A stretch of 64,000 nucleotides of DNA from Leptospira biflexa serovar Patoc strain 'Patoc 1 (Paris)' (GCF_000017685.1 NC_010602.1:2684501-2748500), one strand, 5' to 3'. Positions 38,156 through 47,132 are shown, counted from the first letter of the stretch. Numbers and translations: made by a program. The notes: generated by a model not told the origin, from the letters alone.

Positions 38156-38872
38156 ATGGTAGATACAGATTCGATGAATGGAATTCAGATAAAACCTCTA
38201 TATGACTTTGCCTCAGGGACATGGACTTACTTACTTTTAGAGATTGAATCAAAACAAGCAGTACTCATAGATCCTGTGATCGAAAATCTTGAAAGAGACT
38301 TACAACTACTCGAATCTATGGAGTTTCAATTGGTAGCGACCATTGAAACACATATGCATGCTGATCACATTACAGCGGCTGGTAATTTGAGGGAAAAAAC
38401 AGGATGTGACTCCTATGCCCCCGAACACTCTGGAGCAACCTGTGCGACTCATTTTTTAAAAGATAATGATGAGATTGTGATTGGAAAATTAAATATGAAA
38501 GTGATCCACACGCCAGGTCATACACCTTGTTCCATTTCGTTATTTTTAAATGGAAGGTATGTTTTCACCGGAGATGCTTTATTTGTTAGAGGTTGTGGTA
38601 GAACTGATTTCCAGGGAGGGAGTGCAGAATCCTTATACCATTCCATTACAGGCAAACTTTTTTTATTACCAGATGAAACCATTGTATATCCTGGGCATGA
38701 TTATAAAGGATTTGTTTCTTCTACCATCGGCGAAGAAAAAAAGTGGAACCCTCGTATCGCCAATCGATCACTAGAAGAATTTCAATCCATCATGGACAAT
38801 TTAAACTTACCGGAACCTAAAAAAATTCATGAGGCAGTGCCTGCCAATCGTGCTTGTGGGAAAACATTATGA
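38156..38872 (+). CDS. Persulfide-dioxygenase-like MBL-fold hydrolase (ETHE1 type)
   Basis: A 238-aa metallo-beta-lactamase-fold protein. The motif ETHMHADHITAAG gives the His cluster, HTPGHTPCSISL and FTGDALFVRGCGRTDFQGG are ETHE1-type rather than glyoxalase II-type, and YPGHDYKGF supplies the last His. ETHE1 enzymes oxidise glutathione persulfide to sulfite using mononuclear Fe(II). AGGAGA precedes the ATG. The stop overlaps the TauE gene start as ATGA. The rhodanese opposite and the exporter following complete a sulfide/persulfide detoxification set. Confidence 0.92.
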   Translation: MVDTDSMNGIQIKPLYDFASGTWTYLLLEIESKQAVLIDPVIENLERDLQLLESMEFQLVATIETHMHADHITAAGNLREKTGCDSYAPEHSGATCATHFLKDNDEIVIGKLNMKVIHTPGHTPCSISLFLNGRYVFTGDALFVRGCGRTDFQGGSAESLYHSITGKLFLLPDETIVYPGHDYKGFVSSTIGEEKKWNPRIANRSLEEFQSIMDNLNLPEPKKIHEAVPANRACGKTL

Positions 38873-39234
38873 TGATAGGAATTTTATTTTTAGTATTAGG
38901 CATTGGCGCTGGAATTTTAGGTGGCCTTGTTGGAATTGGCGGTGGGATCTTACTCGTCCCCGCATTAGTTTACTTTTTTGATTTCAATCAAAAAATGGCA
39001 CAAGGAACAACACTCGCAGCCATGGTCCCTCCGATCGGGATTGTCGCAGCTTATATCTATTATACGAGAGGGGAAACCAACCTATTTGCAGCGGCACTTA
39101 TCAGTGCAGGTTTTATTTTAGGCAGTGTTTTTGGTGCAGGAGCAGCTTCGAAAATTGATACCACGGTGCTCTCTCGATTTTTTGGAATCTTTACAGTCAT
39201 CGTAGGACTCAAAATGATCTTTTTCCCAAAATAA
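38869..39234 (+). CDS. TauE/SafE-family exporter, half-size
   Basis: A 121-aa membrane protein with about four helices, beginning with GIGAGILGGLVGIGGG, the repeat signature of TauE/SafE sulfite or sulfonate exporters. Full-length members have two such repeats and about 250 aa. Here there is one, so the working unit is probably a dimer. It starts in an ATGA overlap with the persulfide dioxygenase, fitting a job in exporting the sulfite that enzyme makes. A longer start at 38854 would overlap further and is unlikely. Confidence 0.85.
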   Translation: MMIGILFLVLGIGAGILGGLVGIGGGILLVPALVYFFDFNQKMAQGTTLAAMVPPIGIVAAYIYYTRGETNLFAAALISAGFILGSVFGAGAASKIDTTVLSRFFGIFTVIVGLKMIFFPK

Positions 39235-39285
39235 AAAATTTCAAAAAATTTGTTTGCCGTGGCATCCAACTCCTTTTTTCCTTCA

Positions 39286-39810
39286 ATGGTGTTCGGATTT
39301 TATTTTGCTCTCTTTTGGTTTTTAATTCGATTTTTATTTTACGGAATTTCATTCCCTGAAGTATTCATGCCTCCGATCACTTTCCTCTTTTGGTGGAACG
39401 TCGTGTTTACTTCGCTTTGGATCCTCTTAATCTTTGTTGTCATCATCGGATTTTTGGGAGCCTTACTACGGATACCTGTGATTGGCCTGATTGTGCAAGG
39501 AATCCGAAACCAAGTGGCAGAAGTGGGATGGGTTTCGTTTTTGAAAAACCGAACAATCATTTGGTTTCTGAGCCAAACATTGATTTTACTTGGATCGTAT
39601 CAATTCGTATACACCAAATCATCCAACCATCAATCCCATTCTTTATGGCTTTCAGCCATCCTGATTGGATACTTTATCAAACAAAAATTCCATAAACCTA
39701 TGGCCCAGTTCACTGGAAACCAACGGATTTTTATCTACCAATCTGGCAATCTTCATACAAAGTCCCAATTGGATGGACGTCCAAACGAAAAGGACGTCAC
39801 CCCTCCCTAA
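39286..39810 (+). CDS. Hypothetical membrane protein, 174-186 aa
   Basis: Three or four hydrophobic helices (GFYFALFWFLIRFLFYGI, FTSLWILLIFVVIIGFLGAL, a third near residue 100, and a short fourth) with a basic loop VQGIRNQVAEVGWVSFLKNR. I do not recognise the family. The frame is also open to a TTG at 39250. The ATG at 39286 is my choice, without a clear Shine-Dalgarno. It follows the sulfide module and precedes msrA by 65 bases on the same strand, but nothing ties it to either. Confidence 0.6.
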   Translation: MVFGFYFALFWFLIRFLFYGISFPEVFMPPITFLFWWNVVFTSLWILLIFVVIIGFLGALLRIPVIGLIVQGIRNQVAEVGWVSFLKNRTIIWFLSQTLILLGSYQFVYTKSSNHQSHSLWLSAILIGYFIKQKFHKPMAQFTGNQRIFIYQSGNLHTKSQLDGRPNEKDVTPP

Positions 39811-39875
39811 ACTCGGACGATTCCTCAAACTAGTAGAAATTCTAACCAAATCCGTACGGGAACAATCTAATTGGT

Positions 39876-40559
39876 ATGATCGGTTTGGATTGTCTGTTCG
39901 GCAAAAAATTAGTTCCTTTGGCCATTTTCGGTTTGGCCTTTGTCCTCTTCCCATTTTGTGGACCTGTCACCCAAATTTCGAAACAAGAATCCTTACCTCT
40001 CGTTCCAAAATCAGGGCAAAAAATAGCCGTGTTTGCAGAAGGTTGTTTTTGGTGTTCAGAACATATCTTTGAATCCATTCCGGGTGTGATAGATGTTGTG
40101 TCTGGATATGCAGGTGGGCATACGGAAAATCCAACGTATGAATCAGTCAATACGGAAATGACAGGACATGCAGAATCAGTTTATATTGTTTATGATCCAA
40201 CTAAAATAAGTTATGCGGAACTCTGCAGAATCTTTTTTCTTTCGCATGATCCAACCACAAAAGACAGACAAGGACCTGACATTGGTTCTTCGTATCGTTC
40301 GATTTTGTTTTATGCAGATGAAGAGGAATTCAAAATTGCAAATACAATCAAAAAAGAAATCCAAACACAAAACATTTGGAATGGAACGATTGTGACCGAA
40401 TTCCAAAAATTAAAACATTTTTACAAAGCGGAAGGATACCACCAGGATTTTATCAAAAACAATCCGTCTCAATCCTACGTCTTAGCAGTTTCTATTCCGA
40501 GATTCAAAGAGTTTCAAAATCGTTACAATGAATTTAAAACGCGGAAAACTGTTCCTTAA
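39876..40559 (+). CDS. msrA: Peptide-methionine (S)-S-oxide reductase, lipoprotein form
   Basis: Reduces the S-epimer of methionine sulfoxide in proteins. The catalytic motif GCFWCSEHIFESIPGV lies near residue 53, with GYAGGHTENPTYE, TGHAES and the later FFLSHDPTTKDRQGPDIGSS. The first 28 residues are hydrophobic and end in PFCG, so the enzyme is probably secreted and perhaps lipid-anchored, placing it in the periplasm or outer envelope. The 3' end overlaps the convergent HDOD gene by 26 bases. Confidence 0.93.
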   Translation: MIGLDCLFGKKLVPLAIFGLAFVLFPFCGPVTQISKQESLPLVPKSGQKIAVFAEGCFWCSEHIFESIPGVIDVVSGYAGGHTENPTYESVNTEMTGHAESVYIVYDPTKISYAELCRIFFLSHDPTTKDRQGPDIGSSYRSILFYADEEEFKIANTIKKEIQTQNIWNGTIVTEFQKLKHFYKAEGYHQDFIKNNPSQSYVLAVSIPRFKEFQNRYNEFKTRKTVP

Positions 40560-42054
40560 TTTTTGTTCTAAAAGAATCGAATTCAGCCTTAGATTGAAAT
40601 TTACAAACTTTCAAAATTTCCATCGGGATTTCAGAAGATTTTGCTTCTTTTGAATTGATCGCAATCATCATATCACTGAGATAAATAGGATAGATGATAT
40701 CCGAATATACTTCATCAGCAAGTAATGGTCTATGGTGGTATTCCATTGCTTTTGTATACAGGATTGGGAATCCCCACTTCTCCCCAACCATCGCACCTAA
40801 TTTCGAATGGGTGATCCCGATTGCGGATTCTTCCATACTAATCGTCGATGCAATTTCTCTTGTGGAAGTAAAAGTTTTGATTTTGTTCATATGATGTTTA
40901 TCAAAAGACAATAACAAAATCTCACCGATGTCATGAAGGAGAGATGCTGCAATCAAATTGCTTAGGTCTGATTTATTCAAACCCATTTTTTGGCCAATTG
41001 ATTTGCAATAAAACGCAGACTCGTTTGACTTTTCCCAAATCGCAGCAAAAGCAGGAAATTTATCCTCTAGCATTTGTTTGGTCGCTAGACTATATAACAG
41101 TGTTTGTAATTCTTTTAATCCAATTAACTGGATGGCACGGTCCAAACTTTCTACTTTTCCTCCCCGACGAAACGCAGCAGAGTTTGAAAGTTTTAAGATA
41201 TTGGCAGATAAGGCGATATCACGTTTGATCATTTCTGCGATTGTACCAATGCTGGAATTGGGTTTATCAATTGCATCTTGGATATCTTTGATTGATTTTG
41301 GAAATGTAGGAAGATGATCAATTTGAGAAATGATATGATCAATTTTTTCGATCTGTTGATTTTCCTTTGAAACCTTTGCAGGAATATCAATCATAAACAC
41401 AGTTTTGTTTTCGCTAGATTCAAACTTAAATGCAGATTCACCGAGGCCGTCGTTTTTCAGCATCATAAGTGTCATGATGAGACCAAGACCTGCACCTTCT
41501 TGGTCATTTGACATATCCATAAAGGCATCTGCCAAATCGTTATAATTTTTTGCTTTTGAGATTCGTTCCTTGATTCTTTGTGCTTCGATGGGTGTTAATT
41601 GCACATTGTTCATAATTCGGATCCGCATCAAACTTCTGTTATGGATAAACGAAACAAACACTCCGAAATTATTTTTCTGAAGTGATTCTTCAATTTCATC
41701 ACGATTTTCAATGTAAGTAGACTTAAACTCGTTTATGATCGATTCGTATTCTTTATCATTCGTGATATCGCTTGCATTATTTTTAAAGAATACACGTTTT
41801 GCATTCGCTTTGATTGCATTGGTGACAGTTTCTTTCATTGCCGCAAGAACTGAATCTCTAACAATGATTAGATCCAATTGCAACAGAAATCGATCTAAAA
41901 TTTGGAATAATGTATTTTCTACTTCATCTGTGATTTGGAAAAATTTAAAGTGGAATGGTGAATTCTCCACAATCGGATGATTGATATTTTCAATATTAGT
42001 ATGAAGGCCTAATTCTCGTTTGAATTCTAATGCAATAGCTTTTGGACTAGCCAT
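40534..42054 (-). CDS. HATPase-like domain fused to HDOD domain
   Basis: A 506-aa soluble protein. Residues about 55-230 look like a GHKL/anti-sigma-type ATPase: an N-box (ETVTNAIKANAKRV, near 75), a MRIRIMNNV strand and a G-box (GAGLGLIMTL, near 188). There is no phosphoacceptor His helix, so it is not a standard kinase. Residues about 250-450 are an HDOD domain (LPTFPKSIKDIQDAI, LLHDIGEIL, AMEYHHRPL), a non-catalytic HD relative used in signalling. The order is ATP-binding module then output. The role is unknown. A strong hairpin lies in its 5' leader. Confidence 0.85.
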   Translation of the reverse strand: MASPKAIALEFKRELGLHTNIENINHPIVENSPFHFKFFQITDEVENTLFQILDRFLLQLDLIIVRDSVLAAMKETVTNAIKANAKRVFFKNNASDITNDKEYESIINEFKSTYIENRDEIEESLQKNNFGVFVSFIHNRSLMRIRIMNNVQLTPIEAQRIKERISKAKNYNDLADAFMDMSNDQEGAGLGLIMTLMMLKNDGLGESAFKFESSENKTVFMIDIPAKVSKENQQIEKIDHIISQIDHLPTFPKSIKDIQDAIDKPNSSIGTIAEMIKRDIALSANILKLSNSAAFRRGGKVESLDRAIQLIGLKELQTLLYSLATKQMLEDKFPAFAAIWEKSNESAFYCKSIGQKMGLNKSDLSNLIAASLLHDIGEILLLSFDKHHMNKIKTFTSTREIASTISMEESAIGITHSKLGAMVGEKWGFPILYTKAMEYHHRPLLADEVYSDIIYPIYLSDMMIAINSKEAKSSEIPMEILKVCKFQSKAEFDSFRTKIKEQFSAF

Positions 42055-42066
42055 AAAACCTCATGG

Positions 42067-42098
42067 AAAAGGAGTGGGGGGAATCCCCTAATCCTTTT
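42067..42098 (-). promoter_or_regulatory. Stable hairpin in the 5' leader of the HATPase-HDOD gene
   Basis: On the minus strand AAAAGGA pairs with TCCTTTT and an inner GGGG pairs with CCCC, an 11-bp interrupted stem ending 12 bases before the ATG. The Shine-Dalgarno-like ATGAGG lies just after it. It could modulate translation, or terminate the upstream TRIC transcript, but no U-run follows. Confidence 0.45.
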
Positions 42099-42247
42099 GG
42101 AAAAGAGTACACTCACTCACCATCGAACGCAAGGATTTTAGAAATGCAAGCGTTTAACACGAAAAAGATGGGGTTCATATTTTTGTGACAAGTACTCATA
42201 AAGCAATTCGTTTCTTCACTAAAATCGCTACATTTTTGAACATAGAT

Positions 42248-42877
42248 TTAGAAAATTTTTATTTTTGGTAAACCTAAGTTGTATCTGACTGCGACGATAC
42301 GGATGAGCACAACAACACTTGCGGATACGACTAAATTCATGTTTCCATTCGTTGAAAAAGAATTTAATATTAAGTATAAAATTGCTCCCGCCAAACAAGC
42401 AGTTGCGTATATCTCTTTTCGAAAGATAAAGGGAACTTCATTCATGAGAGTGTCTCGGATCACACCACCAAAGATAGCTGATATCATTCCAAGCAATGCA
42501 GAAGCAAAAAAATTCACACCATGGTCGAGTGCAATCCTTGTTCCTAGCACTGTATAAATCCCAATTCCCAATGTATCGAATAAAAAGAGTTCGTTACGAA
42601 GTTTGGTTAAGAGTTTTGGAAAAAAAATGACAAGTAAAAATCCAAGAAAAATTGCCCATAAGATATTCTCATCTTTTACCCAAGAGACAGGATAATTTCC
42701 GAGTGTGATGTCCCGAAGAGTTCCCCCACCAATGGCAGTGATAAAACCGGTAAAAAAAACACTAAATACATCATGATGGTGTTCTTTGTGTTCTAGGGCC
42801 GCAATTGCCCCTGAGATCGCAAATACCATGATACCGGCAAGTCCAATGTAATAAGAAAAGCTAAAATCCATATGCAT
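42248..42877 (-). CDS. TRIC-family cation channel (UPF0126)
   Basis: A 209-aa membrane protein with about seven helices and two repeated units, each with the family's glycine-rich GG...R motif: TAIGGGTLRDITLGNYP and the later AIFGGVIRDTLMNEVP. Prokaryotic members are trimeric K+-permeable channels. Their physiological job is unclear. Start codons at 42877 and 42871 are equally possible. The stop is 193 bases from the HATPase-HDOD gene. Confidence 0.92.
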   Translation of the reverse strand: MHMDFSFSYYIGLAGIMVFAISGAIAALEHKEHHHDVFSVFFTGFITAIGGGTLRDITLGNYPVSWVKDENILWAIFLGFLLVIFFPKLLTKLRNELFLFDTLGIGIYTVLGTRIALDHGVNFFASALLGMISAIFGGVIRDTLMNEVPFIFRKEIYATACLAGAILYLILNSFSTNGNMNLVVSASVVVLIRIVAVRYNLGLPKIKIF

Positions 42878-42961
42878 TTGTCTGATTTTACCTCATTAGA
42901 CGGAAAAAAACTGACAATTTCTTTGGCTTTCACTTGTTGTATAAAGGAGAGCCATCATCCT

Positions 42962-45900
42962 ATGTTCCAGAAATTCTTGCAGTATACGATCTTCCTAGTG
43001 TTTTTCTTTTTGGGAGCTTGTGTACCGTCACTTTCAAAAAGTTTCATGCAATCCGTCTCCGACTTCTTACAACTCAGAAGTTTGGTGAATACGGGCCCCT
43101 TCCAAATCTCTGTCACTGTTTCAGGACTCGTTGGCACTGGCCTCACTCTCAGCCTCAATTCTGGACTATCATCTCTCACAATCGATGCGGACGGAAACTA
43201 CCAATTTGGCTCCACTCTTATCACTGGCCAAGATTTTAATGTCTCCATTGTGAACCAACCTGTTTTGCCAGCTCAGACTTGTTCCGTGAATGGTGGGTCA
43301 GGGGTAGTTGGTTTTGGAAATATCAGTTCCATCATCGTCAACTGTGACCCACTCCGTTACAGCTTAGGTGGGACCATCACAGGGCTTGATGGAGCCACTG
43401 GTCTCACACTCACGAATGCTTTTGATGGAGCAACGTTACCAGTTGCAGTGGCAGCCGGAACTTTTGCGTTCACACAAACCTATGTGAGTGGCAGTACATA
43501 TAACGTGACTGTCACTACACAACCAAACCATCCTGTTCAAAATTGTATCGTCACGAATAATGGATCTGGTACTTTCGCTTCTGCCGATATCACAAACATA
43601 ACCATCAATTGTACCTCCACTGCCTACCCAATCGAAATCACAGCGGTGGGAATCGGTTCGGGGACTTTAACTTTGAGTAATAATGGTTCGGAAATGCTTC
43701 CAATCGCCTCTGATGGATTGCATCGTTTCCCCACTAATTTACCACCTTCCAGTACTTATAACGTACAAATAGTATCGAGCCCTCCAGGCCACCAATGTGT
43801 TCTCAGTGCAACGACGGGGACAATTGCCGGAACAGTCTCCATACTCGCCAATTGTTTTAGTGTTTTATCATACACACCTCGGAATGGTGGGATTTTATTA
43901 CCGTCAGAATCATTACGTTTGGTGTTTTCCGCCGAGGTGAATACGGGCAGTTGTACCGGATCGACGGGAACCTTAGCGGACACTACCCTATCCTTACCCG
44001 TACAATTTGTACTGGCCACGACTAATTTTGCCAATGATAGCTTGGTTGTCACTCCAGCTGTCACGGATAGTTGGCAAGCTGGACACCGAACGCTCACACT
44101 CAATTGTCTCACGAATGTTGGATCCCATCCCCTTTCGACTAACATTTCCCTCCTTTACATGATCCCATCGAACCTACGTTATGTTGCCGATGTGGGAGGG
44201 AATGACTTAAACGATGGACTGACAACCTTAACTCCCAAACGAAATATCCAATCTGCGATTGATAGTTTTGGAGGATGCCCGACTGGTGATTGTGCGGTCC
44301 TTGTGACCCAAGGTTCTTATGATCCTGCGGCCGTTGGTGACCGCATCCAACTCGTTTCAGGAATTTCTCTTTTTGGAAGTTATGAACCAGGGTTTACGAC
44401 TTGGAGCCCAGGAGACAAAGATTCCATCATTTTTATGGGGTCAGTCCCTGCCAGTTGTGCTTTGGCAACTGCGACAAGTCCTTGTGCCTCAATCGCCGCA
44501 GATGTTTCGATCACATCGCCAGTAGTCATTTCTGGATTCGAAATTAGATCGGGTAGTACTGCTCCTTATATGGCTGGGGTATTCCTCGATTCCACTGCCA
44601 ATGTCCGACTGATTGATAATACCATCATCGCTGGGACGAGTGCAAATGGGTCAGCAGGTGTTTTTTCCACCAATAGCAATCCTTACCTTGTCCTCAACCG
44701 TATCGAAGGAGGAATTTGTGCTTCTGCTTCTGGATGTAGTGCTGTTGGCGTAGAGATGTCATCTGGCATTTTGATCGCTCCAGTGATTTTTGGGAATGTG
44801 ATCCTTGGTGGTACTGATTCTACATCAATAAATACAAATGCTCATTCAATAGGGATTCGTTATTCTGGAACTGTTGGAATCGATGTATCTAACATAAGAC
44901 AAAATATTATTACGGCAAATTCAATGAGTTTGATCGATCCTTCTAGCACTTCTTCTATTGCCTTTGATATAGGCACTCCTGCTGCTTCTTCTACTGGAAT
45001 CTTAGCAGGAAATCAGTTCAATCATGGAGCTGCCTATTCTTCCTACGGCATACGACTCCAAGGCGCAACAAACATTCAAATTGGTTCGGTGACACAAGGG
45101 AATGTGATCATTGGTGGTGCGAATGCGGTATCAGAAAACTATGGCATTAAAATTTTAAATTCCAATAATATCGTTCGTCGGAATTTCATCACTCTAGGTA
45201 GTACAAATAGGAATAATGCTTTCAATACAACTGCGGGAATTTATTTCGCATCAGGTTTAAACAATACGTCCATCATTGAGAATAATACCATCACAGGTGG
45301 GAGTGCGACTGATCCAACTAACTTTTCTACTGCCCAATTGATTGGGATATACGCATCCGCACTTGGACCTGGTTCCTCCATTAGCGGAAACCACATCCGA
45401 CTGGGAACTGCCAACGGTGGAGGAACATCACTTGTATCAGGAATCAGTGTCGCAACTTCAGGTGCCATGCTTGTCTCTAATAATTGGATCCAAAATGGAA
45501 CAAGCAATCGGAATGCAAGAGGGATCAATTTATTTCAAATCACAAGTGCGATGCGTGTCTTTCACAATACAATCAGTAGTGGAACTGATACGCCCGGTAA
45601 TGATGCTGCCATCTACCTAAGTGGGTTTTCCAATACATTGCTCATTGAAAATAATATTTTCTATTTGAATTCGGATGTCGCAGGGAATGCTTGTATCTAT
45701 AATTTAAATGGCACAAGTGGAGCCACTCGATACAATGTCTTTCACAATTGTACAAATAAGGTGTTCCAAGCTGCGCTCAATTACACTGACATCTGTGCTG
45801 GTGGAGTGCCAGGAAGTTTGGGATGTGTGACACCTCTTGGACTTGCTCCAAACTTTGGGAACAATTTGAATCTAGATCCAAACTTTGTCAGTTTAATTGG

Positions 45901-46060
45901 TGTTTATTCATACATCCCAACAGCTGCTTCTTCTTGTCTGATTACAAGGTCGACAAATACCATCATCGCTGATAGTTATAATGGCCTTGGAACAAGGCCA
46001 GGTGGAGATGGTGGCGTTTCCCTTGGTGCGATTGAATACAATTTGCCATGCACGCCTTAA
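42962..46060 (+). CDS. Large surface lipoprotein with Cys-paired repeats and beta-helix
   Basis: I start at the ATG at 42962 (AAGGAGA eleven bases upstream), giving a signal peptide with the lipobox LGAC and lipid-modified Cys20. Three degenerate modules of about 80 residues follow (47-128, 132-217, 222-298), each with one Cys near three-quarters and one at the end (C107/C128, C195/C217, C279/C298). An Ig-like bacterial module (about 300-400) is next. The C-terminal 600 residues begin RYVADVGGNDLNDG and continue as N/G/S/T-rich parallel beta-helix rungs with recurring N-x-I and GGT motifs. It is probably an outer-surface adhesin or glycan-binding protein. G+C is visibly higher than in neighbours. 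Confidence 0.85.
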   Translation: MFQKFLQYTIFLVFFFLGACVPSLSKSFMQSVSDFLQLRSLVNTGPFQISVTVSGLVGTGLTLSLNSGLSSLTIDADGNYQFGSTLITGQDFNVSIVNQPVLPAQTCSVNGGSGVVGFGNISSIIVNCDPLRYSLGGTITGLDGATGLTLTNAFDGATLPVAVAAGTFAFTQTYVSGSTYNVTVTTQPNHPVQNCIVTNNGSGTFASADITNITINCTSTAYPIEITAVGIGSGTLTLSNNGSEMLPIASDGLHRFPTNLPPSSTYNVQIVSSPPGHQCVLSATTGTIAGTVSILANCFSVLSYTPRNGGILLPSESLRLVFSAEVNTGSCTGSTGTLADTTLSLPVQFVLATTNFANDSLVVTPAVTDSWQAGHRTLTLNCLTNVGSHPLSTNISLLYMIPSNLRYVADVGGNDLNDGLTTLTPKRNIQSAIDSFGGCPTGDCAVLVTQGSYDPAAVGDRIQLVSGISLFGSYEPGFTTWSPGDKDSIIFMGSVPASCALATATSPCASIAADVSITSPVVISGFEIRSGSTAPYMAGVFLDSTANVRLIDNTIIAGTSANGSAGVFSTNSNPYLVLNRIEGGICASASGCSAVGVEMSSGILIAPVIFGNVILGGTDSTSINTNAHSIGIRYSGTVGIDVSNIRQNIITANSMSLIDPSSTSSIAFDIGTPAASSTGILAGNQFNHGAAYSSYGIRLQGATNIQIGSVTQGNVIIGGANAVSENYGIKILNSNNIVRRNFITLGSTNRNNAFNTTAGIYFASGLNNTSIIENNTITGGSATDPTNFSTAQLIGIYASALGPGSSISGNHIRLGTANGGGTSLVSGISVATSGAMLVSNNWIQNGTSNRNARGINLFQITSAMRVFHNTISSGTDTPGNDAAIYLSGFSNTLLIENNIFYLNSDVAGNACIYNLNGTSGATRYNVFHNCTNKVFQAALNYTDICAGGVPGSLGCVTPLGLAPNFGNNLNLDPNFVSLIGVYSYIPTAASSCLITRSTNTIIADSYNGLGTRPGGDGGVSLGAIEYNLPCTP

Positions 46061-46080
46061 GGCATATCAAATGCCTTTTT
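46059..46080 (+). terminator. Intrinsic terminator of the beta-helix lipoprotein gene
   Basis: AAGGCA, a seven-base loop and TGCCTT form a 6-bp stem followed directly by TTT. The stem begins at the stop codon. Downstream GCCTAAGGC at about 46090 may extend the structure. Confidence 0.6.
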
Positions 46081-46091
46081 CATATGAAAGC

Positions 46092-47132
46092 CTAAGGCAA
46101 TACGTAGATCCCAATCCGATCGTTGTACAAACTTCCAATGTAGAGTTGGCGTTTCTTTTCGAGGACACTTGTGATGTCTTTTAAATGTTCACCCGTTGGG
46201 TCTTGGACAGTCATGAGCACCTTTCCATTCCCATCCATTTTCATTGCATAACCATAAGGTTGTGCCTTTGGCCATAAAAACTTTGGTAAAAAATAGATCA
46301 TCTTTTTCACAACAGGAGAAGGATGCATATGGTCCATTCTGTCATTTCTCACCGTAAAAAGTGCCACCCAGAATTCTCCGTTTTCATTCCGAGTGATATT
46401 ATCTGGAAATCCAGGTAAGTTCTCAATGACAATCTCGGAAGTTCCTTTTTTGGGGCCCTTTAACCAAAGTTTTGTGATTCGATACCGGTAAGTTTCATTG
46501 ACTAAAAGGAAATCTTCGTTTTTGGACAATGCGATCCCATTAGCAAAATATAATTGATCGAGTAATAATTGTGTCTCTTTGGTTTTAGGATCGTATACAA
46601 ACACACGACCATAAGGCCTTGCTTCTAACAAATCATAGAGATATTCTTTTTGTTCATAGATTGAAGCATCGGAAAAATAAATTTTCCCATCTTGAGCGAT
46701 GTCTAAATCATCGGTGAATTGAAAGGGAACTCCCTTATATTCGGAAACCAAAGTGGTGATCTTTCCTGCTTTATCCATAGAAAGTAAACCTTTATAGGCA
46801 TCGGCAATGATCAGGTTTCCTGATTTGTCAAACTGTACCCCAAGTGGTCGTCCTGAAGTTTTGGCAATGGTTTTGATTTCACCTTTGAGTGTGATGCGAA
46901 TGATGCGACCATCTTTATCACCACCGTAGATATTTCCATCACTATCAACGTCGAGAGATTCGAGACCCTTTACTTTTCCAATCGCAAGTAGGATTGCTTT
47001 TTGTAATTCAGTATTCGGTTCGTAAATTCCAATCGGTTCTGGTTTGAGAGGAGGTTCGTACGCGACAGGGGAAAAGGAACGACATGCGAGAAGTCCCATA
47101 ACAAGTATTAGATTGATTGGTATTCGTTTCAT
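46092..47132 (-). CDS. SMP-30/strictosidine-synthase-like beta-propeller lipoprotein
   Basis: The signal peptide ends in the lipobox LLAC (Cys about residue 17). The mature 330 residues form a six-bladed propeller: LDVDSDGNIYGGDKDGRIIR, GVQFDKSGNLIIADAYKGLL, FTDDLDIAQDGKIYFSDAS, and GFPDNITRNENGEFWVAL. This is the APMAP/SMP-30 pattern (calcium-dependent lactonases and esterases). Activity is not provable from sequence. The ATG overlaps the acyltransferase stop as ATGA, so the pair is coupled, and it is the last gene of a long minus-strand run. Confidence 0.88.
   Translation of the reverse strand: MKRIPINLILVMGLLACRSFSPVAYEPPLKPEPIGIYEPNTELQKAILLAIGKVKGLESLDVDSDGNIYGGDKDGRIIRITLKGEIKTIAKTSGRPLGVQFDKSGNLIIADAYKGLLSMDKAGKITTLVSEYKGVPFQFTDDLDIAQDGKIYFSDASIYEQKEYLYDLLEARPYGRVFVYDPKTKETQLLLDQLYFANGIALSKNEDFLLVNETYRYRITKLWLKGPKKGTSEIVIENLPGFPDNITRNENGEFWVALFTVRNDRMDHMHPSPVVKKMIYFLPKFLWPKAQPYGYAMKMDGNGKVLMTVQDPTGEHLKDITSVLEKKRQLYIGSLYNDRIGIYVLP

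Noticed and set aside
43756..44145. 129-aa antisense ORF inside the beta-helix lipoprotein gene
   Set aside because: A shadow of the repetitive, GC-richer coding sequence, without a start signal.
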